DNA of 64,000 nucleotides from JAURNZ01 sp036337715 (GCA_036337715.1 JAYZDS010000007.1:144099-208098); one strand, 5' to 3'. Positions 52,702 to 62,203 are shown, numbered from the stretch's first letter. Notes: generated by a model from the sequence alone, not told the origin. Program-made: numbers and translations.

Positions 52702-54129
52702 ATGGAAGAACTCTTTGAAAAAAAATATCAATATGGTTTTACATCAGACATAGAATCAGACAGTTTTTTGCCAGGTTTAAACGAAGATGTTATTAAAGCC
52801 CTATCTGCGCGCAAGAATGAACCTAAGTTTATGTTGGAGTGGAGACTCAAAGCATACAGGCATTGGTTAACCATGAAAGAACCTAATTGGGCGAAATTAA
52901 ATATTACACCTATTGATTATAATGCCATTAGCTATTATTCAGCCCCAAAATCTCAAAAAGATAGACCGAAAAGTTTAGATGAAGTTGACCCAGAATTAAT
53001 AAAAACCTATGAAAGATTAGGTATTCCGTTACATGAGCAAAAAATGCTAGCAGGTGTAGCTATGGATGCTGTTTTTGACAGTGTTTCTGTTGCAACAACA
53101 TTCAAAGAAAAGCTTATGGATGCAGGTGTTATTTTTCTACCGTTCTCTGAAGCAGTAGAGAAACATCCTGATCTAATAGAGAAATATTTAGGTACAGTAA
53201 TACCTTATAAAGACAACTTTTTTGCAGCATTAAACTCAGCAGTCTTCAGTGATGGCTCCTTTGTATATGTGCCAAAAGGTGTTCGTTGCCCTATGGAATT
53301 GTCTACATATTTTAGAATCAATGCCCTCAATACTGGACAGTTTGAAAGAACATTAATCATTGCTGATGAAGCAAGTCATGTCAGTTATCTTGAGGGATGT
53401 AGCGCACCCATGAGAGATGAAAATCAGCTGCACGCTGCTGTGGTAGAATTAGTTGCGCATAAAGACAGTGAAATCAAATATTCGACTGTTCAAAACTGGT
53501 ACCCTGGTGATGAAAATGGTGTTGGTGGTATATATAATTTTGTTACTAAACGCGGTATATGTAAGGGCGATAGAGCTAAGATATCATGGACACAAGTTGA
53601 GACGGGTTCTGCCATAACATGGAAATACCCAAGTGTGATACTTAAAGGTGATGACTCAGTTGGAGAGTTTTACTCTGTGGCAGTTGTGAACAATAGACAA
53701 CAAGCTGATACTGGAACCAAGATGATTCACTTAGGCAAGCGAACATCAAGTACCATTGTTTCTAAGGGTATATCCACTGGGTATGGACAAAATACTTATA
53801 GAGGACTTGTTAGAGTATCGCCATTGGCAGAAGAGGCCAGAAATCATACAGAATGTGATTCTTTACTACTGACACCTCACTGTGGTGCACACACATTTCC
53901 ATACATTGAATCAAAACACCCTACGGCGCAAATTGAACATGAGGCAACCACCTCAAATATTTCTGAAGAGGAATTATTCTATTGTCGTCAAAGGGGTCTA
54001 ACTGAAGAGCAAGCGGTTAACCTGATTGTAAATGGTTTTTGTAAAACAGTATTCAAAGAGTTGCCCATGGAGTTCGCTGTTGAAGCGCAAAAATTATTGG
54101 AAATTAGTTTAGAAGGAAGTGTAGGATAA
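52702..54129 (+). CDS. sufB: Fe-S cluster scaffold protein SufB
   Basis: A ~475-residue core component of the SufBC2D scaffold. It matches SufB throughout (FDSVSVATTFKEKL, DGSFVYVPKGVRCPMELSTY, SYLEGCSAPMRDENQLHAAV, HTECDSLLLTPHCGAHTFPY with the cluster-transfer Cys). Three in-frame ATGs (52666, 52690, 52702) are possible. The last has AAGGG 4 nt upstream and gives the start MEELFEKKYQYGF. The first two have no Shine-Dalgarno. Confidence 0.95.
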   Translation: MEELFEKKYQYGFTSDIESDSFLPGLNEDVIKALSARKNEPKFMLEWRLKAYRHWLTMKEPNWAKLNITPIDYNAISYYSAPKSQKDRPKSLDEVDPELIKTYERLGIPLHEQKMLAGVAMDAVFDSVSVATTFKEKLMDAGVIFLPFSEAVEKHPDLIEKYLGTVIPYKDNFFAALNSAVFSDGSFVYVPKGVRCPMELSTYFRINALNTGQFERTLIIADEASHVSYLEGCSAPMRDENQLHAAVVELVAHKDSEIKYSTVQNWYPGDENGVGGIYNFVTKRGICKGDRAKISWTQVETGSAITWKYPSVILKGDDSVGEFYSVAVVNNRQQADTGTKMIHLGKRTSSTIVSKGISTGYGQNTYRGLVRVSPLAEEARNHTECDSLLLTPHCGAHTFPYIESKHPTAQIEHEATTSNISEEELFYCRQRGLTEEQAVNLIVNGFCKTVFKELPMEFAVEAQKLLEISLEGSVG

Positions 54130-54131
54130 AA

Positions 54132-54872
54132 ATGTTCTCAGTCTCAAATTTACATGCATCAGTTGATGAAAAAAAAATCCTAAATGGTATAAACATTGAT
54201 GTCAAACCCGGTGAAGTTCACGCAATCATGGGGCCAAATGGTTCTGGAAAAAGTACGTTAGCTAATTTGATTGCCGGCAAAGAAGGCTATCATCTAGATA
54301 AAGGAAAAATTCAATTTAATGGTCAGGACATCACTGCACTAGCACCAGAGGAAAGAGCGTGCTTAGGTATATTTTTGGCGTTTCAATATCCTGTTGCTAT
54401 ATCAGGTGTTAACAATATGGTTTTTTTACAATCAGCATTGAATGCTATCCGCCAGGCAAATGGCAAACCCCCATTAGATGCTATGGATGCTATTGGATTT
54501 ATTAAAGACAAAATGAAAATGGTTGAAATGAAGTCTGATTTATTACAACGAGGTTTGAATGATGGTTTTTCTGGGGGAGAAAAAAAGCGAAATGAAATAC
54601 TTCAGATGCTTGTTTTGGAGCCTAAATTAGCCATATTAGACGAAACTGACTCTGGTTTGGACATAGATGCACTCAAAACTATTTCCGATGGTGTTAACTA
54701 CATGCGAAGTCCAGATAGATCGTTTGTCATCGTAACGCACTACCAACGTTTATTAGACCATATTAAACCAGATTTTGTTCATGTGCTTAAAGATGGCAAG
54801 ATTATTAAGTCTGGTAATTACGAATTGGCATTAAAACTTGAAAAAGAAGGCTATGGCTGGCTTGACCAGTAG
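54132..54872 (+). CDS. sufC: Fe-S assembly ATPase SufC
   Basis: A 246-residue ABC-type ATPase that drives the SufBCD scaffold. Walker A GPNGSGKST, the SufC signature FSGGEKKRNEI and the Walker B region LAILDETDSGLDIDALK are present. Two nt after sufB, 6 nt before sufD. Confidence 0.97.
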   Translation: MFSVSNLHASVDEKKILNGINIDVKPGEVHAIMGPNGSGKSTLANLIAGKEGYHLDKGKIQFNGQDITALAPEERACLGIFLAFQYPVAISGVNNMVFLQSALNAIRQANGKPPLDAMDAIGFIKDKMKMVEMKSDLLQRGLNDGFSGGEKKRNEILQMLVLEPKLAILDETDSGLDIDALKTISDGVNYMRSPDRSFVIVTHYQRLLDHIKPDFVHVLKDGKIIKSGNYELALKLEKEGYGWLDQ

Positions 54873-54878
54873 GAATTT

Positions 54879-56081
54879 ATGACTGATTCAATCATTCATC
54901 AATGTTTAGATAAAAAAGGGTTGGATCAAACCCAAATCACTACACTCAAAGAAGGTTGGCAAGGCGCATCTTGGCCTTCAAGCAAAGAAGAAGTTTGGCG
55001 CTATTCAAAGCTTAATTGGTTAAATGATTCATGGACTTTAATTGCTGATTCACCAGTCAGTTCATCGTATGAAAATTATTTGAGTGATTTTGAAATTGAG
55101 ACATATGATAATGATCTTGTTTCTATGCAGGGTAAATTCCTTTCAAGTCAAATGAAAGGTGTTAAATGCTTATCTGGTAAAACCTTAGAGCCAAAAAATA
55201 TTTCTTGGTCAGATGATTTTTTCAATCAACTAGGGTGGCTTGGGCTCAATGACTGGGCAAAAATAGAATTAACTGAAAATCAGTCCCTTGAAGGACAATG
55301 GCATTGTATATTAGACCATGAAAAAAGTTGGCAAAACTTAAAATTATTTATTCATGTTAAAAAGAACGCGCACTTACGTTTGAAAGTCAATGTTATTGCG
55401 CCTAAGGCAGTGACTAACTTATCATTAAAAGTCATAGTAGAGAAAGGGGGTAGCTGTCAACTTATGAGTTGGACAGCACCAGAAAGCAAAGTGATTATTG
55501 ATCATGAAGTTAACTTAGACGAACGATCTGAGTACAGATATGATGCAATGAATTTTGAAGCTAACTGGTGTCATGAACGTATTAATATTGATGTTGGCAA
55601 ACATGCCAATGCTTACCTTTCTGGATTGTTGCTTCCTACAAAAAATCAAAATGATCACAAAGCCATTAAAGTCAATCACCAAGCCCCAAATGGACAAAGT
55701 ATGCAAAAGTTCTATTCGGTAGCAGACGCAAATGGTCTCGCTGCGTTTCATGGCAGAGCCATAGTAAATCAAACCGCACCGAAAACAAACGCCAGACAAT
55801 TGGCTAGAGCGCTAATGTTATCTAAATCATGCGAAGTTTATTCACGTCCAGAGCTTGAAATTGATATTGATGACGTGCAATGTCAACATGGCTCATCCAT
55901 TGGTGAGTTAGATCTCAAGGCACTCTTTTATTTGAGAAGTCGAGGTATTTCATTAGATGAAGCAAAATCCATGTTGATTGCGGGTTTCATCGAAGAGGTT
56001 GTTAGTGGATTAGAAAAAAAAGAACAAAGCTGGGTCAGAAAAAGAATTTCATTGCATGGTATTGGAAGGGAAAACCTATGA
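54879..56081 (+). CDS. sufD: Fe-S scaffold protein SufD
   Basis: A 400-residue partner of SufB. The beta-helix core and the C-terminal ELDIDDVQCQHGSSIGELD and FYLRSRGISLDEAKSMLIAG are the SufB/SufD-family signature. The N-terminal half is poorly conserved, as is usual for SufD. Its stop overlaps the next gene, an NTF2-like protein, by 4 nt. Confidence 0.94.
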   Translation: MTDSIIHQCLDKKGLDQTQITTLKEGWQGASWPSSKEEVWRYSKLNWLNDSWTLIADSPVSSSYENYLSDFEIETYDNDLVSMQGKFLSSQMKGVKCLSGKTLEPKNISWSDDFFNQLGWLGLNDWAKIELTENQSLEGQWHCILDHEKSWQNLKLFIHVKKNAHLRLKVNVIAPKAVTNLSLKVIVEKGGSCQLMSWTAPESKVIIDHEVNLDERSEYRYDAMNFEANWCHERINIDVGKHANAYLSGLLLPTKNQNDHKAIKVNHQAPNGQSMQKFYSVADANGLAAFHGRAIVNQTAPKTNARQLARALMLSKSCEVYSRPELEIDIDDVQCQHGSSIGELDLKALFYLRSRGISLDEAKSMLIAGFIEEVVSGLEKKEQSWVRKRISLHGIGRENL

Positions 56082-56557
56082 CAAATATTACTAACGAAGA
56101 TATTTTAAACGCTCAAAAAAAATGGGCGGATGGCCTTGTGGAAATAGGTCGTTCGTTTGAAATGAAAGAAGATTATCAAGCAGTTGCTGAAGCATTATTG
56201 AATGATTTATATGGCTACCATCTAGAACACGGTGTTGTTCTTTTCAAGCCTACAAAAGCTTATGAAATACCGTTTAGGGGTACATATGAAGGTGCACTTT
56301 CATATTTTATTGGTGGTAATGAAAAATTTCCCGAAGATAAGGGTTTTGCTTTAGAGCCTTGGGCGAAAATTAAATTTTACAATCATAATATTTATTTTCA
56401 TAAAGAGGTAGCTATTGTGATGGGGTATTATGTTTTTACTTCTGTTGCAAACACTGAAGCCAAAGTCGAGTATACTTTTGGTTACACTAAAGATCAGTAT
56501 GATAAATTAAAAATCATATTACACCATTCATCATTGCCATATTCAATTGACAATTAA
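56078..56557 (+). CDS. NTF2/SnoaL-like protein, cytoplasmic paralogue
   Basis: A 159-residue protein with no signal peptide, translationally coupled to sufD (ATGA overlap, GGAAGG upstream). The pattern of an N-terminal helical region (ILNAQKKWADGLVEIG), VVLFKPTKAYEIPFRG, ALSYFIGGNEKF and HHSSLPY suggests the NTF2-like cone fold, used by many small-molecule-binding or enzyme proteins. It is a clear paralogue of the exported protein at 58885-59475 (shared PFRG, ALSYFIGGN, DxGFALxPW, HSSLPY). Its role in Fe-S assembly is inferred only from position. Confidence 0.75.
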   Translation: MTNITNEDILNAQKKWADGLVEIGRSFEMKEDYQAVAEALLNDLYGYHLEHGVVLFKPTKAYEIPFRGTYEGALSYFIGGNEKFPEDKGFALEPWAKIKFYNHNIYFHKEVAIVMGYYVFTSVANTEAKVEYTFGYTKDQYDKLKIILHHSSLPYSIDN

Positions 56558-56576
56558 GGTTAAGTTAATATTACGC

Positions 56577-56593
56577 TGGTATAATTAAACTTA
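56577..56593 (+). promoter_or_regulatory. Extended -10 with leaderless start
   Basis: TGGTATAAT (56577-56585), an extended consensus -10, ends 7 nt before the ATG at 56593. No Shine-Dalgarno. Transcription should start at or one base before the start codon. Confidence 0.6.
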
Positions 56594-57105
56594 TGAATGA
56601 GAGCACAGATTACCTAAATTGTATGATAAACATACCGTGTTTGGACAAAAGAATAAAAACTTGGCAGCCAATGGTTGAGCAAGCAGCAAACCATGATGTT
56701 AATCACCCTGTCATCGACGCATTCCAAGCAAATATTCTTTTTCGTCAAATCATAGACCCTACATTTTCAACACTCCAATTTAACGGTGAAAATTTTAATT
56801 TCTCGCTGCTTTTAGATTTATTTCAAAAAGATTATTTAAGACAAAAAATTGACCCTAAACAAGTATCAAAAAATATTCATGCTTTATATCTATTAGGTTA
56901 TTTCAAATTGGATGTTGCTGAAAACTTAAAACGTTCAGTTTTAGCCATGCAAAAATCATCTGATGGGCTTAACGATCATTCAATTTTCAATCAATGTAGA
57001 AAATCGTATGGAAGTACATTTGAGAATGGAAGGGCATTAGAGTATGCAAGTGAAGCATTAAAAGATGATGATGAAACTGTTTTTACAGCTTTAAATTCAA
57101 AATAA
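56593..57105 (+). CDS. Small soluble protein, unknown
   Basis: A 170-residue, mainly helical, Asn/Gln/Asp-rich protein. No signal, no membrane helix, no motif recognised. It has its own extended -10 promoter with leaderless layout. It lies between the two halves of the suf cluster and converges with the unknown gene at 57117-58673. Coding is supported by the promoter, the length and the lack of an overlapping alternative. Confidence 0.55.
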   Translation: MNESTDYLNCMINIPCLDKRIKTWQPMVEQAANHDVNHPVIDAFQANILFRQIIDPTFSTLQFNGENFNFSLLLDLFQKDYLRQKIDPKQVSKNIHALYLLGYFKLDVAENLKRSVLAMQKSSDGLNDHSIFNQCRKSYGSTFENGRALEYASEALKDDDETVFTALNSK

Positions 57106-57116
57106 ATCATCTCAGA

Positions 57117-58673
57117 TCAATATCCCAACATTGGATGTTTAAGACAAGTTAAGTCAAGATCACTAATTTCATTAAATAAGGTTCTTCCTTTGGCACATAA
57201 ATGTTCATGATTTTGTTCAATGATATGTCTCATATAACTAATGACTTTAGTAAAGTCTGTTTCCCATTCAAAAGCCTTTACAGCTTGGTCTAAAGCATTG
57301 ATAAGCTCATTTCGCGCTGTGTCTGCATGATCATCAAATAGCCCTTTAAGACCATGTAGCAGCGTTGGTTGTTTAAAATTATAAAGCATAGATCGTACAG
57401 TTTTGATATATGACGTTTTTAATTTATTTAAATCATGATAATTGTTTGAGCTTGGATCAAAAATTTTATCAAATAATTGTCTAGATACATGATTTTTTTT
57501 TGTCATGTTGAAGAGTGTTCGTTTGGTTTCTGTTATGTTTTGGTTAGCTATAGAATATTGATCAATATATATTTGATCTAACCATGCTTGAGGGTTGGTA
57601 ATGGTTTTTTTAAAGTGGATGAGAAGTTTTTCTAAACTTGCCAAGCCAATGGGATGATGACAAATGTACTGGATTTGCTGTTGTCTTTTCGCCATAAGAT
57701 ATATGTTTTTTTCATGAATTATTTTACAAGTATCTATTAGGTATGATTCATTAGCCATTGATGCTTGGCTCTTACAGTGAGGTTTGATGTTTTGGAGCCT
57801 CAATAAAGCGATAAACTGTTGTTTATTGATTGCATAGGCTTGAAGTGTGTCAATTAAATTGATTTGTTCTTCAAGCGTCATTGTATTCATGATGTTAGCA
57901 ATTTTTTCCCAAGGTAGAGGAATAATCGTCGTAAACACTTCAATGAGTGAGTAGGCATTATGAATGAATAAGTATGTTAATAGGTCTTCATGGTCTGGAT
58001 CATTTTGAAGTTTGACATTGATGAACAACCCAACATTAATTAAATCAAACTGCTTAGGATTTTCAATTTGTTTCATTGAAGATGAAAATGTATTTTGTAA
58101 CAAACTATTTTGGTATTTTGTGTGCAAATTTTTTGGTAGAAATAAATAGGCATAGATGAGATTAACAGTATTAATGGGTAATTTACTATGAAGTGTGTTC
58201 TCAAGTTGTTTCCATCCCTTAAAATACGGTTCCTGGGGTAACAAATAAGTATAAAAAACAAGCGATTTTATCATTTCGAAAAGGCTATCTTGAGTTGGCT
58301 GGATTAGAATGGGGTTTAGAGAGACACGTTGACTAAATAGCTGAATGAAAAAAAGTACTTCTCTTGAACATTGTCTTCCTAATGTATAAAGTAAGTCGGA
58401 TTGATAAATAACTTCTTGTAAAATAGTAGACCAATTAGAAAGATCAACCCTTAATAATAAAGGTGAAGATATCTGGTTATACTGAGTTTTAAGACGCAAC
58501 ACCACTTGTTGACAAGCTTGTATATGCTTTATGTTGGTGCCATTTCTTACTATATTGATATTTTGATGAAACAGTTTTAGCAATTCAAACCATTCATCAA
58601 GATGAATGACTGGTTGACTGAGTATCGCAATGATTTTTTTTTCAATGATCTGAGTATCTGATTGTTTTTCCAT
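57117..58673 (-). CDS. Large helical protein, unknown
   Basis: A 518-residue, mostly helical soluble protein rich in Leu, Ile, Gln, His and Asn, without signal peptide or membrane helix. No domain recognised. It interrupts the suf region on the opposite strand. A weak short hydrophobic stretch near residue 135 (SLVFYTYLLPQEPY) is not a membrane helix. It could be an effector or a helical-repeat scaffold; function is unknown. Confidence 0.6.
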   Translation of the reverse strand: MEKQSDTQIIEKKIIAILSQPVIHLDEWFELLKLFHQNINIVRNGTNIKHIQACQQVVLRLKTQYNQISSPLLLRVDLSNWSTILQEVIYQSDLLYTLGRQCSREVLFFIQLFSQRVSLNPILIQPTQDSLFEMIKSLVFYTYLLPQEPYFKGWKQLENTLHSKLPINTVNLIYAYLFLPKNLHTKYQNSLLQNTFSSSMKQIENPKQFDLINVGLFINVKLQNDPDHEDLLTYLFIHNAYSLIEVFTTIIPLPWEKIANIMNTMTLEEQINLIDTLQAYAINKQQFIALLRLQNIKPHCKSQASMANESYLIDTCKIIHEKNIYLMAKRQQQIQYICHHPIGLASLEKLLIHFKKTITNPQAWLDQIYIDQYSIANQNITETKRTLFNMTKKNHVSRQLFDKIFDPSSNNYHDLNKLKTSYIKTVRSMLYNFKQPTLLHGLKGLFDDHADTARNELINALDQAVKAFEWETDFTKVISYMRHIIEQNHEHLCAKGRTLFNEISDLDLTCLKHPMLGY

Positions 58674-58884
58674 GTGATCAGTATTAATTGTCTACTCATT
58701 TATAACAATATCGTTTTTTATTAAATTGAATAATTTGTATTTAAAAAAAATTAAGATATGTTTACGCTTTATTCTGCCTAAATAAATAACAAAAATATCT
58801 TAAAAACATGTCTATAATTTAAATATTAGAAACATTTTTTTTACAAAAGTAAAAAACGAAATAGATTATAAAAGGGTTTGAAAG

Positions 58885-59475
58885 ATGAAAATAAAATATT
58901 TAATAATGATAGCTTGTTTTGGATTTTCAACGGTTCATGCTAATGAGCAAGAGGCTAAAAATATCCAAAAGTACAATGAAGAACCATATCAAGTTGATGA
59001 TTTAACTGTTATAACAGAATGTGATATTATTGCTGCACAAAGGCAGTGGGGAAACAGTATTGTTGCGATAGGTAAGGCTTATAGTGATGGTCAGGATTAC
59101 AAAGCCGTTGCTCAAGATGTGCTCAATAATTTATATGCGTTTAATACAAATACGGGAGTTGTTTTATTTAGACCGACTTTGGCTTCTGAAACACCTTTTA
59201 GAGGCGATATAGAAAGCGCATTATCCTATTTTATTGGCGGCAATGATAAGTTTCAAGAAGATCAGGGTTTTGCATTAAAACCATGGGTCAGTGTGGAGTT
59301 TAAAAACGATAGTATTTACTTTGGCGGAGATTTTGCCGTTGTTATGGGACAATATACGTTTGAGTCAGCCTCAGGAGAAAAAGTGCTTGTAGATTATTCA
59401 TTTGTTTATCGTAAAATCGAAACTGGACAATTAATAATAGTTTTACAACACTCTTCATTACCATATAAGCCTTAA
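58885..59475 (+). CDS. NTF2/SnoaL-like protein, exported paralogue
   Basis: A 196-residue protein with signal peptide MKIKYLIMIACFGFSTVHA, then about 25 linker residues and a ~150-residue NTF2-like domain (IIAAQRQWGNSIVAIG, VVLFRPTLASETPFRG, ALSYFIGGNDKF, QHSSLPY). It aligns along its length with the cytoplasmic paralogue at 56078-56557. Expected in the periplasm or secreted. Weak Shine-Dalgarno (AAAGGG about 10 nt upstream, GAAAG adjacent). Role unknown. Confidence 0.75.
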   Translation: MKIKYLIMIACFGFSTVHANEQEAKNIQKYNEEPYQVDDLTVITECDIIAAQRQWGNSIVAIGKAYSDGQDYKAVAQDVLNNLYAFNTNTGVVLFRPTLASETPFRGDIESALSYFIGGNDKFQEDQGFALKPWVSVEFKNDSIYFGGDFAVVMGQYTFESASGEKVLVDYSFVYRKIETGQLIIVLQHSSLPYKP

Positions 59476-59612
59476 AAAAATAAAAAGGAATTATTGGCAT
59501 AATTTTAATCAGTTGATTTAATGTTTGGAAAATAATGATTTAACTGTCAATTTTTTTGAATATTTTACATAATAGCGTATATATTAGGCTAGTGAGTAAT
59601 TTTAATTCATGT

Positions 59613-59626
59613 TACAATAGATAGTA
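59613..59626 (+). promoter_or_regulatory. Candidate -10 with leaderless start for sufS
   Basis: TACAAT (59613-59618) ends 7 nt before the sufS ATG at 59626. No Shine-Dalgarno. No convincing -35 at the usual spacing. Confidence 0.5.
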
Positions 59627-60852
59627 TGCTAACAAATAAAACATTAAATGTAGAAAAAGTACGTCAAAATTTTAAGTTTTTAGAGTCAGAAAAAAACATT
59701 ATTTATCTCGACAATGCATCGACAACTCAAAAACCAGAAATTGTTTTAGATGCATTAAACGATTTTTACAGATACAGTAATGCAAATGTTCATCGGGGCG
59801 CTTATCATTTAAGTGAACAAGCAACATCAAGATACGAGCATGCTCGTCAAGTTGCTGCAAATTTCATTCACGCTGAAAGTTCAGATGAAGTTGTTTTTGT
59901 CAGAGGATGTACAGAAGCGATTAATTTAGTTGCGTCCAGTTATGGTGAAACATTTGAATCTGGTGATGAAGTCATCATTTCTGCCATGGAGCATCACGCT
60001 AATATAGTCCCATGGCAAATGCTTGCTAGTACCAAAGGCATTAAAATTCGAGTAATTACACTGACAGAGGATGGTGAATTGGATCTCAATCATTTTAGGT
60101 CATTACTTAATAAAAAAACTAGATTTGTTTCAATAACTCATATATCTAATGTTTTAGGCACAGTCAATGATGTTGAAACTATGATTAAATTGGCACATGA
60201 TGTTGGTGCAAAATTTCTAGTAGATGCCGCCCAAAGTCCTGCACACATACCAATTGATGTTCAAGCAATGGATTGTGATTTTTTAACATTTTCAGCACAT
60301 AAGCATTATGGGCCTACAGGTATTGGTATTTTGTATGGAAAAAAAGAATTATTAAATGCAATGAAACCTTATCAAACAGGTGGAAGCATGATTACATCGG
60401 TTACTTTTGAGGGCAGTGAATTTATGTCTACACCTCATAAATTTGAAGCAGGTACCCCTGCATATGTTGAAGCATATGGTATGTCTAAGGCGCTAGATTA
60501 TATTTCAGCGCTAGATTTAAATGCCATTAAAGCTGAGGAAGAGAAATTAATTCAATATACACTAGATAAGTTCAAACAATCGGAAGATTTAATATTATAT
60601 GGACCAAATCAAAATCGCATAGGTATTTTCGGTTTTTTGGTTAAGGGTGTACATGCGCATGATGTATCGACTATATTAGATAACGATGGTATTGCAATTA
60701 GGGCAGGTCATCACTGCGCTATGCCACTAATGCAGACATTAAATGTGCCGGCATTGGTTAGAGCTTCGTTAGGTATTTATAATACAGAATCAGAAATTGA
60801 CCAATTGTTCGATGGATTAAAAACAGTGAAAAAAATATTTTCAAATGGATGA
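59626..60852 (+). CDS. sufS: Cysteine desulfurase SufS
   Basis: A 408-residue group II PLP enzyme removing sulfur from cysteine for Fe-S assembly. IYLDNASTTQKP at the N-terminus, SAHKHYGPTG with the PLP Lys, and RAGHHCAMPLM with the persulfide Cys near the C-terminus are all present. It starts the second half of the suf locus, and sufU overlaps its end by 8 nt, as in Gram-positive SufSU pairs. Confidence 0.96.
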   Translation: MLTNKTLNVEKVRQNFKFLESEKNIIYLDNASTTQKPEIVLDALNDFYRYSNANVHRGAYHLSEQATSRYEHARQVAANFIHAESSDEVVFVRGCTEAINLVASSYGETFESGDEVIISAMEHHANIVPWQMLASTKGIKIRVITLTEDGELDLNHFRSLLNKKTRFVSITHISNVLGTVNDVETMIKLAHDVGAKFLVDAAQSPAHIPIDVQAMDCDFLTFSAHKHYGPTGIGILYGKKELLNAMKPYQTGGSMITSVTFEGSEFMSTPHKFEAGTPAYVEAYGMSKALDYISALDLNAIKAEEEKLIQYTLDKFKQSEDLILYGPNQNRIGIFGFLVKGVHAHDVSTILDNDGIAIRAGHHCAMPLMQTLNVPALVRASLGIYNTESEIDQLFDGLKTVKKIFSNG

Positions 60853-61297
60853 ATTGCTACAATTATATCAGCAGATGATTATCGATCATGGACAACATCC
60901 AAGAAATTTTGGAGAAATCGATAATCCAACCTTTAGAGAAAAAGGTCACAACCCTTTTTGCGGTGACCAACTTGAAATGTTTATTGTTGTTGATGATGAC
61001 AACATAATTACAGACATAAAGTTTAACGGGCATGGCTGTGCAATATCTATGGCATCTGCCTCAATGCTTACAGAAATGGTTATTGGAAAAAAGCTAGACT
61101 ATATTAAAGGTCTAGTAGATGATTTCAATGCTATGTTAGTTACTCAAGATATTTCGGATGAAGCAAAAGAAAGGCTTGGTAAAATTGCAATTCTTGAGGG
61201 TGTTAAACAATACCCAAGTAGAATCAAGTGTGCAACATTATCTTGGCATGCCCTTCTAAATGCATGTGAAGGCAAAGGTACTGCATCAACTGAGTAA
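60845..61297 (+). CDS. sufU: SufU-type sulfur acceptor / scaffold
   Basis: A 150-residue IscU-fold protein. NPFCGDQ, GHGCAIS and RIKCATLSWHAL supply the three Cys and the Asp of the Zn/Fe-S site. The extra segment between the second and third Cys distinguishes SufU from IscU. SufU usually acts with SufS and accepts its persulfide. No SufE gene is visible nearby, consistent with SufU in that role. Confidence 0.92.
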   Translation: MDELLQLYQQMIIDHGQHPRNFGEIDNPTFREKGHNPFCGDQLEMFIVVDDDNIITDIKFNGHGCAISMASASMLTEMVIGKKLDYIKGLVDDFNAMLVTQDISDEAKERLGKIAILEGVKQYPSRIKCATLSWHALLNACEGKGTASTE

Positions 61298-61302
61298 ATA
61301 TT

Positions 61303-61650
61303 ATGAATAAAGAATTAAGTGTATCGGAATCAGCAAAAAATCATTTTGAAGCAATTATAAAGAAAAAAAATTGTCATGGTATCGTTTTTAAAGTTAAGCA
61401 AGCAGGATGCTCTGGTCTTAAGTACGATATGTGTTTTGTTGAAAATATACCAGTTGATGCAATGCGTTTATCATACAATAATGTTAATTTGTATGTTGAT
61501 AATGCCAGTAAAAGTTATCTATCAGAAACCGCAATTGATCTTGAAACCGTATCTTTAGGACAAACAAAAATCGTCTTCTTTAACCCAAAAGCTCAAAATG
61601 CTTGTGGCTGTGGTGAGAGCTTCAATTTAAAAGGTGATGAGAGTGGATAA
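61303..61650 (+). CDS. sufA: A-type Fe-S carrier (SufA/IscA/ErpA family)
   Basis: A 115-residue carrier with the three Cys: QAGCSGLKY and the C-terminal ACGCGESF. It receives clusters from the SufBCD scaffold and hands them to apoproteins. Five nt after sufU; sufT overlaps its end by about 14 nt. The choice among A-type names rests on its place in the suf locus. Confidence 0.9.
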   Translation: MNKELSVSESAKNHFEAIIKKKNCHGIVFKVKQAGCSGLKYDMCFVENIPVDAMRLSYNNVNLYVDNASKSYLSETAIDLETVSLGQTKIVFFNPKAQNACGCGESFNLKGDESG

Positions 61651-62203
61651 TGCTAAACACCTCATTGGTCAAACCATTGCACTAAAAAAAGATTGTGATG
61701 CAACTTTAGTACCTTCTGGACAACCATTGTTACTGACCAAAGGAACACTGGTCAGTATTACACAAGCATTGGGTGGTAGTGTGACTGTTCAAGTACAAGG
61801 CAATTTAGTATTAATCCATGAGGATGCGGTAGACTCTATAGGTATAGAGCCAGATACTCAAACCCTTGATGAAGCTAAAGACAAATCTATCCCATTAGAT
61901 GATCGAGCTTGGGCGCTATTAAAAACATGTTATGATCCAGAAATCCCAGTCAATATTGTTGACTTAGGTTTAATTTATGGTTGTCAATGCATGGAATCAG
62001 AAGATGGATTAAGCAAAGCTTATATAGCAATGACGCTTACAGCACCTGGCTGTGGTATGGGTCCATTTCTAGTTGAGGATGTGAAGCGTAAAGTGATGTT
62101 GATACCTGAGATAAAAGAGGTTGACATTGAGATGGTTTTTGATCCACCTTGGTCACAAGATCGTATGAGTGATGCTGCAAAATTGCAATTAGGTCTTCTT
62201 TAA
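61637..62203 (+). CDS. sufT: Fe-S maturation factor SufT (DUF59/MIP18 family)
   Basis: A ~189-residue protein. An N-terminal region (about 1-75, GTLVSITQALGGSVTVQVQG) precedes the MIP18/DUF59 domain: CYDPEIPVNIVDLGLIYG, MTLTAPGCGMGPFL, VDIEMVFDPPWSQDRMS. The Cys in APGCGM is the conserved one. SufT helps mature Fe-S proteins downstream of SufBCD. The start is uncertain: GTG 61634, ATG 61637 or GTG 61643, all inside the sufA end. Confidence 0.9.
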   Translation: MRVDNAKHLIGQTIALKKDCDATLVPSGQPLLLTKGTLVSITQALGGSVTVQVQGNLVLIHEDAVDSIGIEPDTQTLDEAKDKSIPLDDRAWALLKTCYDPEIPVNIVDLGLIYGCQCMESEDGLSKAYIAMTLTAPGCGMGPFLVEDVKRKVMLIPEIKEVDIEMVFDPPWSQDRMSDAAKLQLGLL

